Position numbers and translations under genes: made by a program | The notes under the pieces: generated by a model | Seen by the model: only the letters and a program-made list of their open reading frames with translations | What the model was told of the DNA's origin: nothing | Database searches by the model: none | Part shown: positions 8,566 through 16,987 of the stretch, in pieces | Numbering within the stretch: the first letter of the stretch is position 1 | How the letters are laid out: each line of letters begins with the position of its first letter | Origin: Geobacteraceae bacterium GWC2_55_20 | Lineage (GTDB): Bacteria > Desulfobacterota > Desulfuromonadia > Geobacterales > Pseudopelobacteraceae | Length of the DNA stretch: 44,186 nucleotides | Assembly: GCA_001802125.1 (NCBI GenBank) | Contig: MGZK01000124.1 | Location: forward strand, 1 to 44,186 | Direction: 5' to 3'

Positions 8566-9129
8566 ATGAGCACGGCACTATTACTGATAGACATACAGAA
8601 GGATTACTTTCCCGGCGGCCGCATGGAGCTGGTCGGCAGCATCGAGGCTGCCGGAGCCGCAGAACGGTTGTTGGCCGCGTTTCGGCGCGCAGCCTGGCCG
8701 GTCTACCACATCCGGCATATTTCCTCGCGACCCACCGCCAGTTTCTTTCTGCCTGACACCAGCGGGATCGAGATTTACCCCGGAGTCGCGCCGTTGCCGG
8801 ACGAGCCGGTCATCACCAAGCATTATCCCAACAGTTTCCGCGACACCGATCTTCTGGAGCGCCTGAAAGCCGCCGGAATCAGCCATTTGCTTGTCTGCGG
8901 CATGATGACCAGCATGTGTGTGGACGCCACGGTCAGGGCCGCCTTCGATTTCGGTTTCGGCTGCACCGTGGCGCAGGACGCCTGTGCCACCAGAAACCTA
9001 TTCTTCGCGGGTGAAGATATTCCCGCCAGCCATGTGCATGGTTCTTTTTTGGCAGCCCTGGGAGCGGTCTACGCCAATATCAGGACCACCGATGCGATAC
9101 TGGAAGGTATCACCGCCGCAGATCGATAA
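8566..9129 (+). CDS. Isochorismatase-like cysteine hydrolase
   Basis: 187-aa cytoplasmic cysteine hydrolase of the isochorismatase/nicotinamidase superfamily. The catalytic triad is visible: Asp9 in LLLIDIQKDYFPGG, Lys85 in VITKHYPNSF and Cys118 in CGMMTSMCVDATVRAA, with the usual cis-peptide region before the Cys. The start at 8566 (MSTALLLID) is chosen because it begins at the first beta strand of the fold; a longer frame reaches back into tRNA-Ala and is not credible. It has its own transcription unit after the tRNA terminator. The substrate (nicotinamide, isochorismate, ureidoacrylate or another amide) cannot be decided from the motifs. Confidence 0.9.
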   Translation: MSTALLLIDIQKDYFPGGRMELVGSIEAAGAAERLLAAFRRAAWPVYHIRHISSRPTASFFLPDTSGIEIYPGVAPLPDEPVITKHYPNSFRDTDLLERLKAAGISHLLVCGMMTSMCVDATVRAAFDFGFGCTVAQDACATRNLFFAGEDIPASHVHGSFLAALGAVYANIRTTDAILEGITAADR

Positions 9130-9275
9130 GCAGGAGAGCTTCAACCGCTATAGATGTTGGAGCATATTTACCGCCTGCCGGGCCGTAAAGCGGTGGTAAA
9201 AGCCAGGGTGTGACTGTACCGCCCTGAATGCCAAACCCGGCTCTAACAGGTGTATCCGAAGAAAGGAATAACCAT

Positions 9276-10151
9276 ATGGACTTCTATGTTATGGCCAAAT
9301 CCTACAACCGCTACGGCGGCCACACGACGCTGTCCCGGATTGGGGATTTTCTTTTGATGGGAGGAGGAAGTTTTGGCGATGCGATTAAGGAAATTACAGT
9401 CACTCTGCACTTTCGGGACTCTGGCCCTGCAAGAAAGACTCTGGAGACGCTCTTGGAGAGGCACAATAGCTACCGGTCAACGCTACCGAAGATAACTTAT
9501 CGAAGAGCAAAATTTAAGGTCGAAATTGACATTGCAAGCGAGCTTATGGATGGGCAGGACTGGAAGCCTTCGCCAACAACATCTCTCCCACTCTTTAAAA
9601 AGGGAGTTGAAGAAGTTATAGAAGCATTGAGGTTGCTAAGAAAACGATTAAATAAAACCGATAATTTCAATTTTGACAATTTCATAAGCCATTGTGAAGC
9701 CGCCAGAAAGCTGATCCCTAATTCGGAGGACGATCTACAAGACCTTGCTGCAAAGTTGAAGGCTGCAGACAAAGCCAAGCGCGATGCGATGTCTCCGTTG
9801 GAGAAGCTGGGGATAGACTGGGAGGATTTTCACCCCAGCGCTCGCGACATTTTGGACGATCCATTCTTTTGGGAGTGTGCGGACGATTTCTCGCCGAACG
9901 GCAATGACACCGGAGCCGACCTACTGGAGAACTATTGCGATTGGCTCAAGATGCACAAGGACGGGCAACCGATTAAATTCCTTGAGAGCCTTGCAAAGCA
10001 GTGGGGATACAAAGACATAGGCGCTATAGACGAAGTTACTCGCGATGAAGTATCAATTGGTCTCGCCTTTGCTGACATCAAGCTTAGAGCTACCTGTGAC
10101 CGGCAAGCGCGACAACTAGCTCTAGAAGCCATCGGACGTCAACGAGCCTAG
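9276..10151 (+). CDS. Protein of unknown function, possibly truncated by an amber codon
   Basis: I do not recognise this 291-aa protein with certainty. The start ATG at 9276 has GAAAGGA 8-10 nt upstream. The N-terminal half is basic and likely helical (VEEVIEALRLLRKRLNK); the C-terminal part has a striking aromatic/acidic stretch, DDPFFWECADDFSPNGND followed by TGADLLENYCDWL, which resembles from memory a small uncharacterised domain seen in YfeS-like proteins; that link is weak. There is no signal peptide or membrane segment. The frame ends at TAG (10149-10151) but stays open for another 36 codons (AQAATTWSHRDEKLKALDRI...) to a TGA at 10260-10262; that tail is coiled-coil-like, so the true protein may have been about 328 aa. 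The gene is more AT-rich than its neighbours and sits upstream of the HNH gene on the same strand. Confidence 0.7.
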   Translation: MDFYVMAKSYNRYGGHTTLSRIGDFLLMGGGSFGDAIKEITVTLHFRDSGPARKTLETLLERHNSYRSTLPKITYRRAKFKVEIDIASELMDGQDWKPSPTTSLPLFKKGVEEVIEALRLLRKRLNKTDNFNFDNFISHCEAARKLIPNSEDDLQDLAAKLKAADKAKRDAMSPLEKLGIDWEDFHPSARDILDDPFFWECADDFSPNGNDTGADLLENYCDWLKMHKDGQPIKFLESLAKQWGYKDIGAIDEVTRDEVSIGLAFADIKLRATCDRQARQLALEAIGRQRA

Positions 10152-10327
10152 GCACAAGCGGCGACAACTTGGTCACATCGAGATGAAAAGCTAAAGGCTT
10201 TGGACAGGATCGAAGCCAAGCTACAGCAAACGGATAACAAGACGGCGGCACACAGACGCTGACGCTCTGGTGCGCCACCACGACGTTGAGCAATTTAAGA
10301 AGAAAGACTAAGAGGCTAGGAACAAAG

Positions 10328-11128
10328 GTGTCAAAGCAACAATTCTCGGTCATAGAACGCGAAGCCATATTTGTGGCCTACGGTAAGAAATGTGCTTATA
10401 CAAGGGAGCCACTTGATTTTGGTACCTTCCACATTGACCACATCCTGCCGGAATCTTTATCGGACGATCCCGTCCGATTCGAAGAAATCAAAGCCCAGCT
10501 GAATATTGGAGAATTCAATCTAAGCGGATTTGGCAATCTTGTGCCTTGCAAGCCAGAAATCAATCTTCAAAAAGGACACCTAGTCCTTGAACCGGCACAC
10601 GTTCATTATTTTTTGGGCATTGCAGCCAGTAAGATCACAACCATAGAAAATAACATTGCTCTGATTGCTGCACGTAACGCAAAAGGAAAAGCGCTGATCC
10701 TTTTGCAAAGATGTCTTGATAATGGCCAATTGACGGTTAAAGAAGTTGCAGCTCTTCTTGATAAGTACCAAGACAACACTGAAGAAATATTCAATTTAAT
10801 CGTTAATATGCGATTTGCTGATACAACCGAAGTCTCTGTAATTTCAAAGTCAGACATAGAAGGTTTAAAAGATCTTCCAATGAAATTTGGGAGGAACGAC
10901 CATATAGACGGACTGAATCTTGTAGGTAAAAATGAGGTAAGACGTTATGTCAGGACATGCCGCCAGTACATCGATGCAGTAATGGCAGGGTTTTGCCCCG
11001 CCTGTGGCTTTGACATAAAGATTGCTGCATACTTCGAGCATTACTGTGGGCTTTTGGTTGCCCTTGAGGCGGCCACTATTCCTACACAAGCTATATTTCC
11101 GCACCATACGTCAGTATTGCCAACATGA
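10328..11128 (+). CDS. HNH-endonuclease-domain protein
   Basis: A 266-aa protein with an HNH (beta-beta-alpha metal) nuclease core in its first third: KCAYTREPLDFGTFHIDHI followed by LPESL, then FGNLVPCKPEINLQKGH, giving the H-D-H, N and distal N/K residues expected of the fold. The middle is helical (VKEVAALLDKYQDNTEEIF), and the C-terminus has a Cys pair in GFCPACGFDIK. The GTG at 10328 is preferred (AGGAAC 6-7 nt upstream); an in-frame TTG at 10286 would add 14 residues. The stop overlaps the next ATG (ATGA at 11125-11128). HNH proteins with unknown partners often belong to phage-defence or mobile modules, but nothing here proves that. AT-rich. Confidence 0.85.
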   Translation: MSKQQFSVIEREAIFVAYGKKCAYTREPLDFGTFHIDHILPESLSDDPVRFEEIKAQLNIGEFNLSGFGNLVPCKPEINLQKGHLVLEPAHVHYFLGIAASKITTIENNIALIAARNAKGKALILLQRCLDNGQLTVKEVAALLDKYQDNTEEIFNLIVNMRFADTTEVSVISKSDIEGLKDLPMKFGRNDHIDGLNLVGKNEVRRYVRTCRQYIDAVMAGFCPACGFDIKIAAYFEHYCGLLVALEAATIPTQAIFPHHTSVLPT

Positions 11129-11487
11129 ACTTAATGCCATTTGACATGTTCCCTCAACTTGGTGACACAGTTATTCCAGTAGAAGGAACATATCAAGACC
11201 AAATAGACAAAAGAAACCTGCGTGTTCGCAATGTTACAAGTAACTCCTTCAATGTGGAATCCGAGTATATGGGTCACTCGTTAGTCGAAGCTGTGAGGGC
11301 AGATTTCAACAACGATGGCTTTGAAGATGTTCTTTGTTTCGAGTACAGCTATGCCACAAAAGGTACGTTAGGGTTTGGTGGCATCAGAGTCCTAACCCGA
11401 TTGTCTCCAGAGAGTCATTTCGAGCTAGCTATTCCAGAAATCTGGGACGTTAAGCACCTCATTGAAGCATTATGCCTTCGTGCCTAA
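11125..11487 (+). CDS. Small protein of unknown function, translationally coupled to the HNH gene
   Basis: 120 aa, not recognised. Its ATG overlaps the HNH stop by 4 nt (ATGA), so it is almost certainly translated by coupling and is likely a partner of that protein. A central stretch AVRADFNNDGFEDVLCFEYS resembles the calcium-binding DxNxDGxxD repeats of FG-GAP proteins; it is followed by GTLGFGGIRVLTRL. No signal peptide, no membrane span. An immunity or accessory role for the HNH protein is a guess from the coupling only. Confidence 0.72.
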   Translation: MNLMPFDMFPQLGDTVIPVEGTYQDQIDKRNLRVRNVTSNSFNVESEYMGHSLVEAVRADFNNDGFEDVLCFEYSYATKGTLGFGGIRVLTRLSPESHFELAIPEIWDVKHLIEALCLRA

Positions 11488-11535
11488 GAAATACTTGCTT
11501 CTGAATGGACATGGGCATCTGAAAAAGCTCAACAT

Positions 11536-11572
11536 GAAGTTTACCAGACCGAGAATCCGTCTGGTAAACTTC
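11536..11572. repeat. Perfect 14-bp inverted repeat (stem-loop)
   Basis: Arms GAAGTTTACCAGAC (11536-11549) and GTCTGGTAAACTTC (11559-11572) around a 9-nt loop. It lies between the coupled small gene and the zinc-binding gene. There is no T run on either side, so it is not a standard terminator; it may be an mRNA-stabilising hairpin or an operator. Confidence 0.8.
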
Positions 11573-11594
11573 AACCCCGTTATGCGAGAAGAAA

Positions 11595-11819
11595 ATGAAA
11601 AATGAAATAATGCCTTGGAAATGCCACTGCTGCGGGCAGGAGTTCGAGATCGCTAGTGGCGGAATTTGTAAAGTTTGCGGGCAAGCAATCTGCAACATTT
11701 GCTTTGGTCTCGGAAAAATCGTGAGTATAGCAAGGATGAAACTGCCACAGTTGAGAGTTTGTCGGGGTTGCTCGAAATTAAATCAGTACACAGAGAAGGA
11801 AAGTTCATTTGAGAAATAA
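11595..11819 (+). CDS. Small cysteine-rich, probably zinc-binding protein
   Basis: 74 aa, not recognised. It carries four CxxC pairs: CHCC near the start, CKVC, CNIC and CRGC, spaced as in double zinc-ribbon or treble-clef modules, so two structural Zn ions are plausible. The start at 11595 is preceded by GAGAAGAAA; an internal ATG at codon 6 (MPWKCHCC) is also possible. It lies in the AT-rich accessory stretch, on the same strand as the HNH pair. Function unknown. Confidence 0.65.
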   Translation: MKNEIMPWKCHCCGQEFEIASGGICKVCGQAICNICFGLGKIVSIARMKLPQLRVCRGCSKLNQYTEKESSFEK

Positions 11820-11843
11820 GGCAACAGATAAATAAAGAACATC

Positions 11844-11999
11844 ATGAAAAACAAATACATCGGAGAGCTGCTAGGTGTTGTAATTCTAATCCTGAGCGTT
11901 GTCGCTCTCACCATTGGACCCGCCTTCATACGAGAGCACGCAGTTGTCATAATTGTTCTGCTGGTCTTGATCATGATGATAAGTGGTGCAGCAGTCTGA
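11844..11999 (+). CDS. Predicted 51-residue membrane peptide
   Basis: ATG 11844 to TGA 11997: MKNKYIGELLGVVILILSV onward, two hydrophobic segments (about residues 8-25 and 33-50) separated by the polar turn AFIREHA. It starts 24 nt after the zinc-binding gene. The ribosome site is weak (AAAGAAC). A small inner-membrane protein is likely if it is translated; its closeness to the preceding genes suggests the same transcript. Confidence 0.5.
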   Translation: MKNKYIGELLGVVILILSVVALTIGPAFIREHAVVIIVLLVLIMMISGAAV

Positions 12000-12021
12000 T
12001 GGCATAACCAGCCCCATAACC

Positions 12022-12095
12022 CGGGGAACCCATAGGGGGACGCTGCTAGCTAATCAACTATTGTAATAATTAGTTAATTAGCTAGCAGCGTCCCC
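12022..12095. repeat. REP-family head plus 25-bp near-perfect palindrome
   Basis: Two 25-nt arms (12036-12060 and 12071-12095, one mismatch) around a 10-nt AT loop, outer ends GGGGACGCTGCTAGC and GCTAGCAGCGTCCCC. The preceding GGGGAACCCATAGGGGGACG matches the heads of the repeats at 15715 and 16988, so this is one member of the same family, though its stem sequence differs. Probably a non-autonomous REP/MITE element. Confidence 0.8.
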
Positions 12096-12417
12096 TTCTC
12101 CCGACACTTTTATGTGCCGTTCACCGCTTTTTGAACTTTTCTTGCGCACAGTCGTTTTTGGGGCGATCGGGGTTTTTTACTGCGAATGGAAACCACTGAA
12201 GAAACCACTGGGGGTAAGAAATCACTGGGGTCTACCAAGTTGATAAGAACAAACTTATTATCTTGGGTGACCCTGATGGTGTGACCTGACCCTGATGGTG
12301 CCTCTGTTAATGGGTGCCCCCAGAGGTTCCGAAGATGACCGGGTTTTGTTGCTCACGGGATTAATGGCGACCACAGGCTGCCTATTATGAATAACCAAAT
12401 TGAGGTATAGATTGGGA
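12096..12417. other. Gene-free stretch
   Basis: No credible gene. It holds two short direct repeats, GACCCTGATGGTG twice near 12268-12300, and related AAACCACTG repeats near 12189-12209. The promoter of the following kinase must lie here but no clear one is seen. Confidence 0.4.
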
Positions 12418-15400
12418 ATGAAAAAACTTATTGGTGTCAATAAACCGTCGCTTACAATAGGCGCTTTCTTAGGTCGCATTACTGCCGCAGTCCTGCTGCT
12501 GAATTTGTTTGTCATTGCCCTTATAGTTTTATCGCTGCACCAGAGCCGGAATCAATATGAAGAACGGGCAGCAATTGAGACGCGGAATCTGTCGAGGGTG
12601 CTTGAGCAGCATATCGACGGCATCATTGACAAGACCGATTTGGTACTGTTTTCTGCAGTGGAGGAATATGAGCATCAGTTCGCAAGAGGAGGCGTCAATC
12701 GGCATGAACTGAAGGTTTTCCTCAATCGGATGGAATCCCAGATGCCGGAACTAGAACGCCTGGCTTTAATCGATGCTCGTGGCGAAGTGGTCTACCATAC
12801 GGGTACCGGCACAGGGACCCTGAGCAATGTTTCCGACCGCGACTATTTCCAGAAGTTGCGTCAAAACCCGGGATCCGGTTTGTTTATTTCAAAGCCGATC
12901 AAGAGCGGTATCAGCGGCAAGTGGGTGGTCATACTCGCGCGCCGGATTAATCTGGGCGATGGAGCCTTTGCCGGGACAGTCTGCGGTGAACTCTCTCTGG
13001 AATATTTCCTTCAGCACTTCTCCTCTATCAACGTCGGACCTAACGGGGCCATTGTGCTGCGAGACTTGGAACTGGGGGTGATTGCCCGTTATCCCAAGGC
13101 TGGCTGGCCAGGGAGCACGATAGACTTGAAGAAAGTATCCAGCGAGATGACGGAATTGTTTCACACAGGAAAAATGAGTGGTACCTTCAAAACTACCGCA
13201 CAGAGCAACAATATCGAACGTACCTATTCATTCCGGAGGCTCGTCAAATATCCGCTTCATATCATCGTCGGCTTTGCCAGCAGCGACTACCTGAAGGAAT
13301 GGCGCGCCGAGGTCGTAAAAATGACCGTGACGGCCTTCCTTTTCCTTGTTGTTACGCATTTTTCCTCATGGCTTGTATATCGAGGGTGGAGAAACAGAAA
13401 TAATTTTTTCCGAGCGCTCAAGGAGCAGGAAATCAAGTACCGGACGGTCGCCGATTACACTTACGACTGGGAGTACTGGATCGATCCCGACGGAGTGTTT
13501 CGGTATATTTCTCCGGCATGCAAGCGGATAACCGGTTACGACGCTGAACAGTTTTACGAAGATCCCGAACTTTTGAGCAGGCTGTTGCATCAAGACGACA
13601 GGGAGTTGTATGCCACCTTTCGTTGCGCAGAGTTGCATAGGGCCGACAATCTTGTCTTTCGAATTTTCCGCGCCGACGGCGCCATCCGCTGGCTGGAACA
13701 CTCCTGTCAACCAATTGTGGACGAAGCCGGTGTTTTCCTGGGCAACCGATGTTGCAACCGCGACATTACAGAACGCAAACAGGTCGAGCAGTCGCTCTGG
13801 GAAACCCAGTATTCCGTTGATCACGCATCAATAGCGATTTTCTGGGCATGGGAAGGGGGACGTTTCTGCTATGTGAACCAGGCTTGCGGTTACCTGGGAT
13901 ATTCCCGTGAGGAACTGCTGGAGATGTCTGTTTACGACATAGATCCTGATTTTACGTTCGATGAGGGCGTCAAGATGGTGCAAATGATCAGTGAAAAGGG
14001 TTCATGTACCATTGAGCGACGCCACAGGACCAGGGAAGGCGTCCTGATTCCCGTTGAAGTGACGGGTCATGCTTTGCAAGTATCCGGGAAAGTATTCATC
14101 GTCTCCTACGTCAGGGACATCAGCGAAAAAATAGCGGCCGAGGCGGATATTGCCCGTTCCGAACAGAAGTTCCGCGCCATCTTCGAGAGCGCCCGCGATA
14201 CGATCTTCCTCATTGCCGCGGACTCAAGATTCATCGAATGCAACCCAGCTGCAACGGAAATGTTCCGTTGCACTAAAGCGGAACTCCTCAAAAGGAATCC
14301 CCAATATTTTTCCCCCCCCACACAGCCCGACGGCCGGGACACGAATCTGAATGCCAAAGAATTGATTACAGCCGCGCTGGCGGGGAATCCGCAAAGCTTC
14401 GAGTGGAGGCACCGCCGTCCGGACGGGAGCGAATTCGATGCCATGGCTGTACTGAGCCGTTTTGAACTGGATGGCGCACCAGTGCTCCTGGCGATTGTAC
14501 GCGATATTTCCCAGAAAAAAAGCCTGGAGAACCAGCTTTACCACGCGCAAAAAATGGAATCCATCGGCACTCTTGCCGGAGGTGTGGCACACGATTTCAA
14601 CAACCTGCTCACCGTTATCTGCGGCTACGGCTTCATGATAAAGACAAGGCTTGCGCCTGATGACCCTCAAATGGTCATGATCGACCAGATACTCTCTTCA
14701 TCAGACCGGGCGGCCCAGCTGACCCGGGGCCTCCTCACCTTCAGCAGGAAGCAGGCTTTTGATCCTAAACCGGTCGAACTCAACGATATCGTAGGTAGGG
14801 TGGAAAAACTTCTGGGACGCCTAATCGGAGCTGATGTGGAATTCATCACAAAACTTTCCGAGCAATCGTTGAGACTCTTAGCCGACGAGGGCCAGATCGA
14901 GCAGGTACTCATGAATCTGGCCGTGAATGCACGTGATGCAATGCCTGAAGGAGGATCTCTTATAATTACTACAGAGGAAAAGAGAGAGGAACATTACAGC
15001 TTCCATGGGCTAATCAAGCCCGGGAACTACGCTATTATCAATGTTTCTGACACCGGTTGCGGCATGGACGAGAATACACGGGCAAAGATCTTCGAGCCGT
15101 TTTTCACAACAAAGGAACTGGGTCGGGGTACGGGTCTTGGTCTCGCAATTGTGTACGGGATCGTCAAGCAGCACAACGGGTTCATCAATGTTTACAGCGA
15201 ACCGGGCAAAGGCACCACCTTCAAGATTCATCTTCCGCTCATCACCGAAATGATCGCTACAGCGGATGCCGAAGTCGAACCACCGCCAAGAGGGGGCACG
15301 GAAACCATTCTTTTCACGGAAGACGACGATATTGTCCGGACTATGGCGGGCAGCTTTCTCCGGGATTCCGGCTATCGCGTCATCGCTGCCGTTGACGGCG

Positions 15401-15669
15401 AGGATGCGCTGGAAAAGTTCGCGGAGCACAAACATGAGATCGATCTGCTGATCCTGGATGTAATGATGCCTAAGAAAAGTGGCGGAGAGGTATACAAAAC
15501 CGTGAAAGCTCAGCGCCCGGATATCGACGTCCTGTTTGTCAGTGGGTACGCGGCAGATATTATACAGCAGAAAGGGATCCTCGGAGAAAATATCCAGTTC
15601 ATTTCAAAACCGGTGAGGCCCAATGATCTGCTCAGGAAAATCAGGGAAATGCTGGATATGAAGCAGTAG
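12418..15669 (+). CDS. Membrane hybrid sensor histidine kinase (Cache-like, 3 PAS, HisKA, HATPase, REC)
   Basis: 1083 aa. TM1 (about 14-41), a periplasmic sensor region of about 260 residues of the double-Cache kind (SDRDYFQKLRQNPGSGLFIS is typical), TM2 (about 302-325), three PAS domains (about 340-460, 465-585, 585-705), HisKA with phospho-acceptor His725 in GTLAGGVAHDFNNLL, HATPase with N box NLAVNARDAM and G boxes DTGCGMD and GRGTGLGLAIVYG, and a C-terminal receiver with Asp1014 in LLILDVMMPKKSG. The phosphate may pass internally to the receiver or on to an unlinked partner; no cognate regulator is adjacent. A TTG 18 nt upstream is in frame, but the ATG at 12418 is more likely. The ligand is unknown. 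Confidence 0.93.
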   Translation: MKKLIGVNKPSLTIGAFLGRITAAVLLLNLFVIALIVLSLHQSRNQYEERAAIETRNLSRVLEQHIDGIIDKTDLVLFSAVEEYEHQFARGGVNRHELKVFLNRMESQMPELERLALIDARGEVVYHTGTGTGTLSNVSDRDYFQKLRQNPGSGLFISKPIKSGISGKWVVILARRINLGDGAFAGTVCGELSLEYFLQHFSSINVGPNGAIVLRDLELGVIARYPKAGWPGSTIDLKKVSSEMTELFHTGKMSGTFKTTAQSNNIERTYSFRRLVKYPLHIIVGFASSDYLKEWRAEVVKMTVTAFLFLVVTHFSSWLVYRGWRNRNNFFRALKEQEIKYRTVADYTYDWEYWIDPDGVFRYISPACKRITGYDAEQFYEDPELLSRLLHQDDRELYATFRCAELHRADNLVFRIFRADGAIRWLEHSCQPIVDEAGVFLGNRCCNRDITERKQVEQSLWETQYSVDHASIAIFWAWEGGRFCYVNQACGYLGYSREELLEMSVYDIDPDFTFDEGVKMVQMISEKGSCTIERRHRTREGVLIPVEVTGHALQVSGKVFIVSYVRDISEKIAAEADIARSEQKFRAIFESARDTIFLIAADSRFIECNPAATEMFRCTKAELLKRNPQYFSPPTQPDGRDTNLNAKELITAALAGNPQSFEWRHRRPDGSEFDAMAVLSRFELDGAPVLLAIVRDISQKKSLENQLYHAQKMESIGTLAGGVAHDFNNLLTVICGYGFMIKTRLAPDDPQMVMIDQILSSSDRAAQLTRGLLTFSRKQAFDPKPVELNDIVGRVEKLLGRLIGADVEFITKLSEQSLRLLADEGQIEQVLMNLAVNARDAMPEGGSLIITTEEKREEHYSFHGLIKPGNYAIINVSDTGCGMDENTRAKIFEPFFTTKELGRGTGLGLAIVYGIVKQHNGFINVYSEPGKGTTFKIHLPLITEMIATADAEVEPPPRGGTETILFTEDDDIVRTMAGSFLRDSGYRVIAAVDGEDALEKFAEHKHEIDLLILDVMMPKKSGGEVYKTVKAQRPDIDVLFVSGYAADIIQQKGILGENIQFISKPVRPNDLLRKIREMLDMKQ

Positions 15670-15714
15670 TAATATCTGAAAAGCTCTTCCTTAGAGTCTG
15701 TCGAAACAGAATGC

Positions 15715-15771
15715 GGAACCCCTTGGGGGACGGGAACCCCATTGGGGACGTAGCTGCTTTATTGCTTTATA
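15715..15771. repeat. REP-type repeat copy 1
   Basis: Tandem head GGAACCCCTTGGGGGACG / GGAACCCCATTGGGGACG followed by TAGCTGCTTTATTGCTTTAT. The same arrangement is found at 16988-17043 beside the Y1 transposase gene, so this is a non-autonomous copy. Confidence 0.82.
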
Positions 15772-15808
15772 GCAAAAAAAAGCAGTGCCATTTCTGACCC
15801 TGCTTTTA

Positions 15809-15827
15809 TGTAAATTATTTCGACAAA
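15809..15827. repeat. 19-bp direct repeat, copy 1 (copy 2 at 16764-16782)
   Basis: TGTAAATTATTTCGACAAA here and TGTAAATAATTTCGACAAA at 16764-16782 differ by one base and bracket the PEP-CTERM gene 15835-16566. They may be traces of insertion of the gene segment, or shared regulatory sites (the core TTTGTCGAAAT also occurs at 41569-41579, upstream of the other PEP-CTERM gene). Confidence 0.6.
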
Positions 15828-15834
15828 TATTTTG

Positions 15835-16566
15835 TTACTTCTTAAACCTCCTCCTGATCCCTGCAATCCCAACCAACCCCAGACCGAGGAGCAACACGGT
15901 GCCAGGTTCGGGTACTGGTGTTCCGAAAACTTGAATGTTCGCATCCGAACTCTTATCCCAACCATAACCATCCGAATCCCAGGAACCGATATCAGTAGCT
16001 ATATCAGATCCCGGTGCAACGAGTGCATAAAGCATTTGGTTGTCAGATCCTTGCTGTGAAGATCCGCTCAAAGCCGCATTGGAAGAATGAAGAAAAGCGT
16101 ACTGAAGTCCATTAAGGAAAAACTGATAGGTAGCAGATCCACTTAAGACCATATTAAGGCTAATATCAAGTTGATAAAGAGGAAGGTAAGAACCAGAAGA
16201 CCCCTGATAGCTACTATTGTCAGAATATGTCGTTGCTGAGACCAAAGGTACACTCGACAACTGGCTGATAGTGCCCCCAGCCTCACCAAACCAGACAGAA
16301 AGCCCGGTATTGCTTGTAGACCAGATTCGGATCTTGTCAACAAAATAGTTTCCCGTACCACCTATTTTAAAGTCATCACCAGCAAGCCAACTGCCGTAAG
16401 AATCAGAGCCAAACGCCCACGCTACGTTGCTGCGGCTTGCTCCGGCCGCATTGTTAAGGTTGCTGGTCGGCAAACCACGGTCAAGCAAAAGAGAGGTCGC
16501 AGAGGCAATGCCACTGTTAACGATAACCATTCCAGCAACGACCAGGAAAACAATCAATTTTCTCAT
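15835..16566 (-). CDS. PEP-CTERM sorting-domain surface protein
   Basis: 243 aa. N-terminal signal peptide (MRKLIVFLVVAGMVIVNSG, cleavage probably after ASA), a Ser/Gly/Tyr-rich extracellular body of about 190 residues, then the C-terminal sorting tail: VPEPGTVLLLGLGLVGIAGI plus a basic RRRFKK end. Such tails are cut by an exosortase and the proteins go to the cell surface or the exopolysaccharide matrix. No exosortase gene is in the window. The body resembles no enzyme family I know. It lies between two REP copies, and it is AT-rich. The start is chosen for the signal peptide. Confidence 0.92.
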   Translation of the reverse strand: MRKLIVFLVVAGMVIVNSGIASATSLLLDRGLPTSNLNNAAGASRSNVAWAFGSDSYGSWLAGDDFKIGGTGNYFVDKIRIWSTSNTGLSVWFGEAGGTISQLSSVPLVSATTYSDNSSYQGSSGSYLPLYQLDISLNMVLSGSATYQFFLNGLQYAFLHSSNAALSGSSQQGSDNQMLYALVAPGSDIATDIGSWDSDGYGWDKSSDANIQVFGTPVPEPGTVLLLGLGLVGIAGIRRRFKK

Positions 16567-16987
16567 TTCTTCTTTCCCCCGTTCAAGTTTAATTTCATTG
16601 CAAAAACAACAGTAGTATTAAAGCATTTTATATACCAATACCCCTGATATTTCTTGATTGGATAAATTAATAACGATAAGTGGCTAATATTGCAGTTTAA
16701 CACCATTCCATAGATATATTTTTAACTATCAAATTATAATTTTAGTCGCCGTCAGCAGTGCAGTGTAAATAATTTCGACAAAAAGCACGAACCCAATCAT
16801 GACTAACCTCCAACAGCTTAACGATCCTGCCGTTTACATAACCCGGCAATTCCGGGGACGCAATTCCGTGGATCTCCATGATAAGTTTTGTCAAGGGGAA
16901 AGCGGAGATTTCCCATAACTTCCCGAACTGCCACCGGTAGCTTTTTGTTGCCCCTTCCTTGCCCTTCAATTTTTTACTCTTGTTCTA
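16567..16987. other. Gene-free AT-rich stretch
   Basis: Upstream region of the PEP-CTERM gene. A 75-codon frame on the minus strand (16742-16969) has no ribosome site or family features and is not called. The second copy of the 19-bp repeat is at 16764-16782. Confidence 0.4.

Noticed and set aside
9130..9275. Possible integron attC-like or attachment site between the hydrolase and the accessory genes
   Set aside because: No paired core sites or direct repeats of the tRNA end could be found; no integrase gene is in the window.
16742..16969. 75-codon open frame on the minus strand upstream of the PEP-CTERM gene
   Set aside because: No ribosome site, no family features and unlikely composition; overlaps a short direct repeat.
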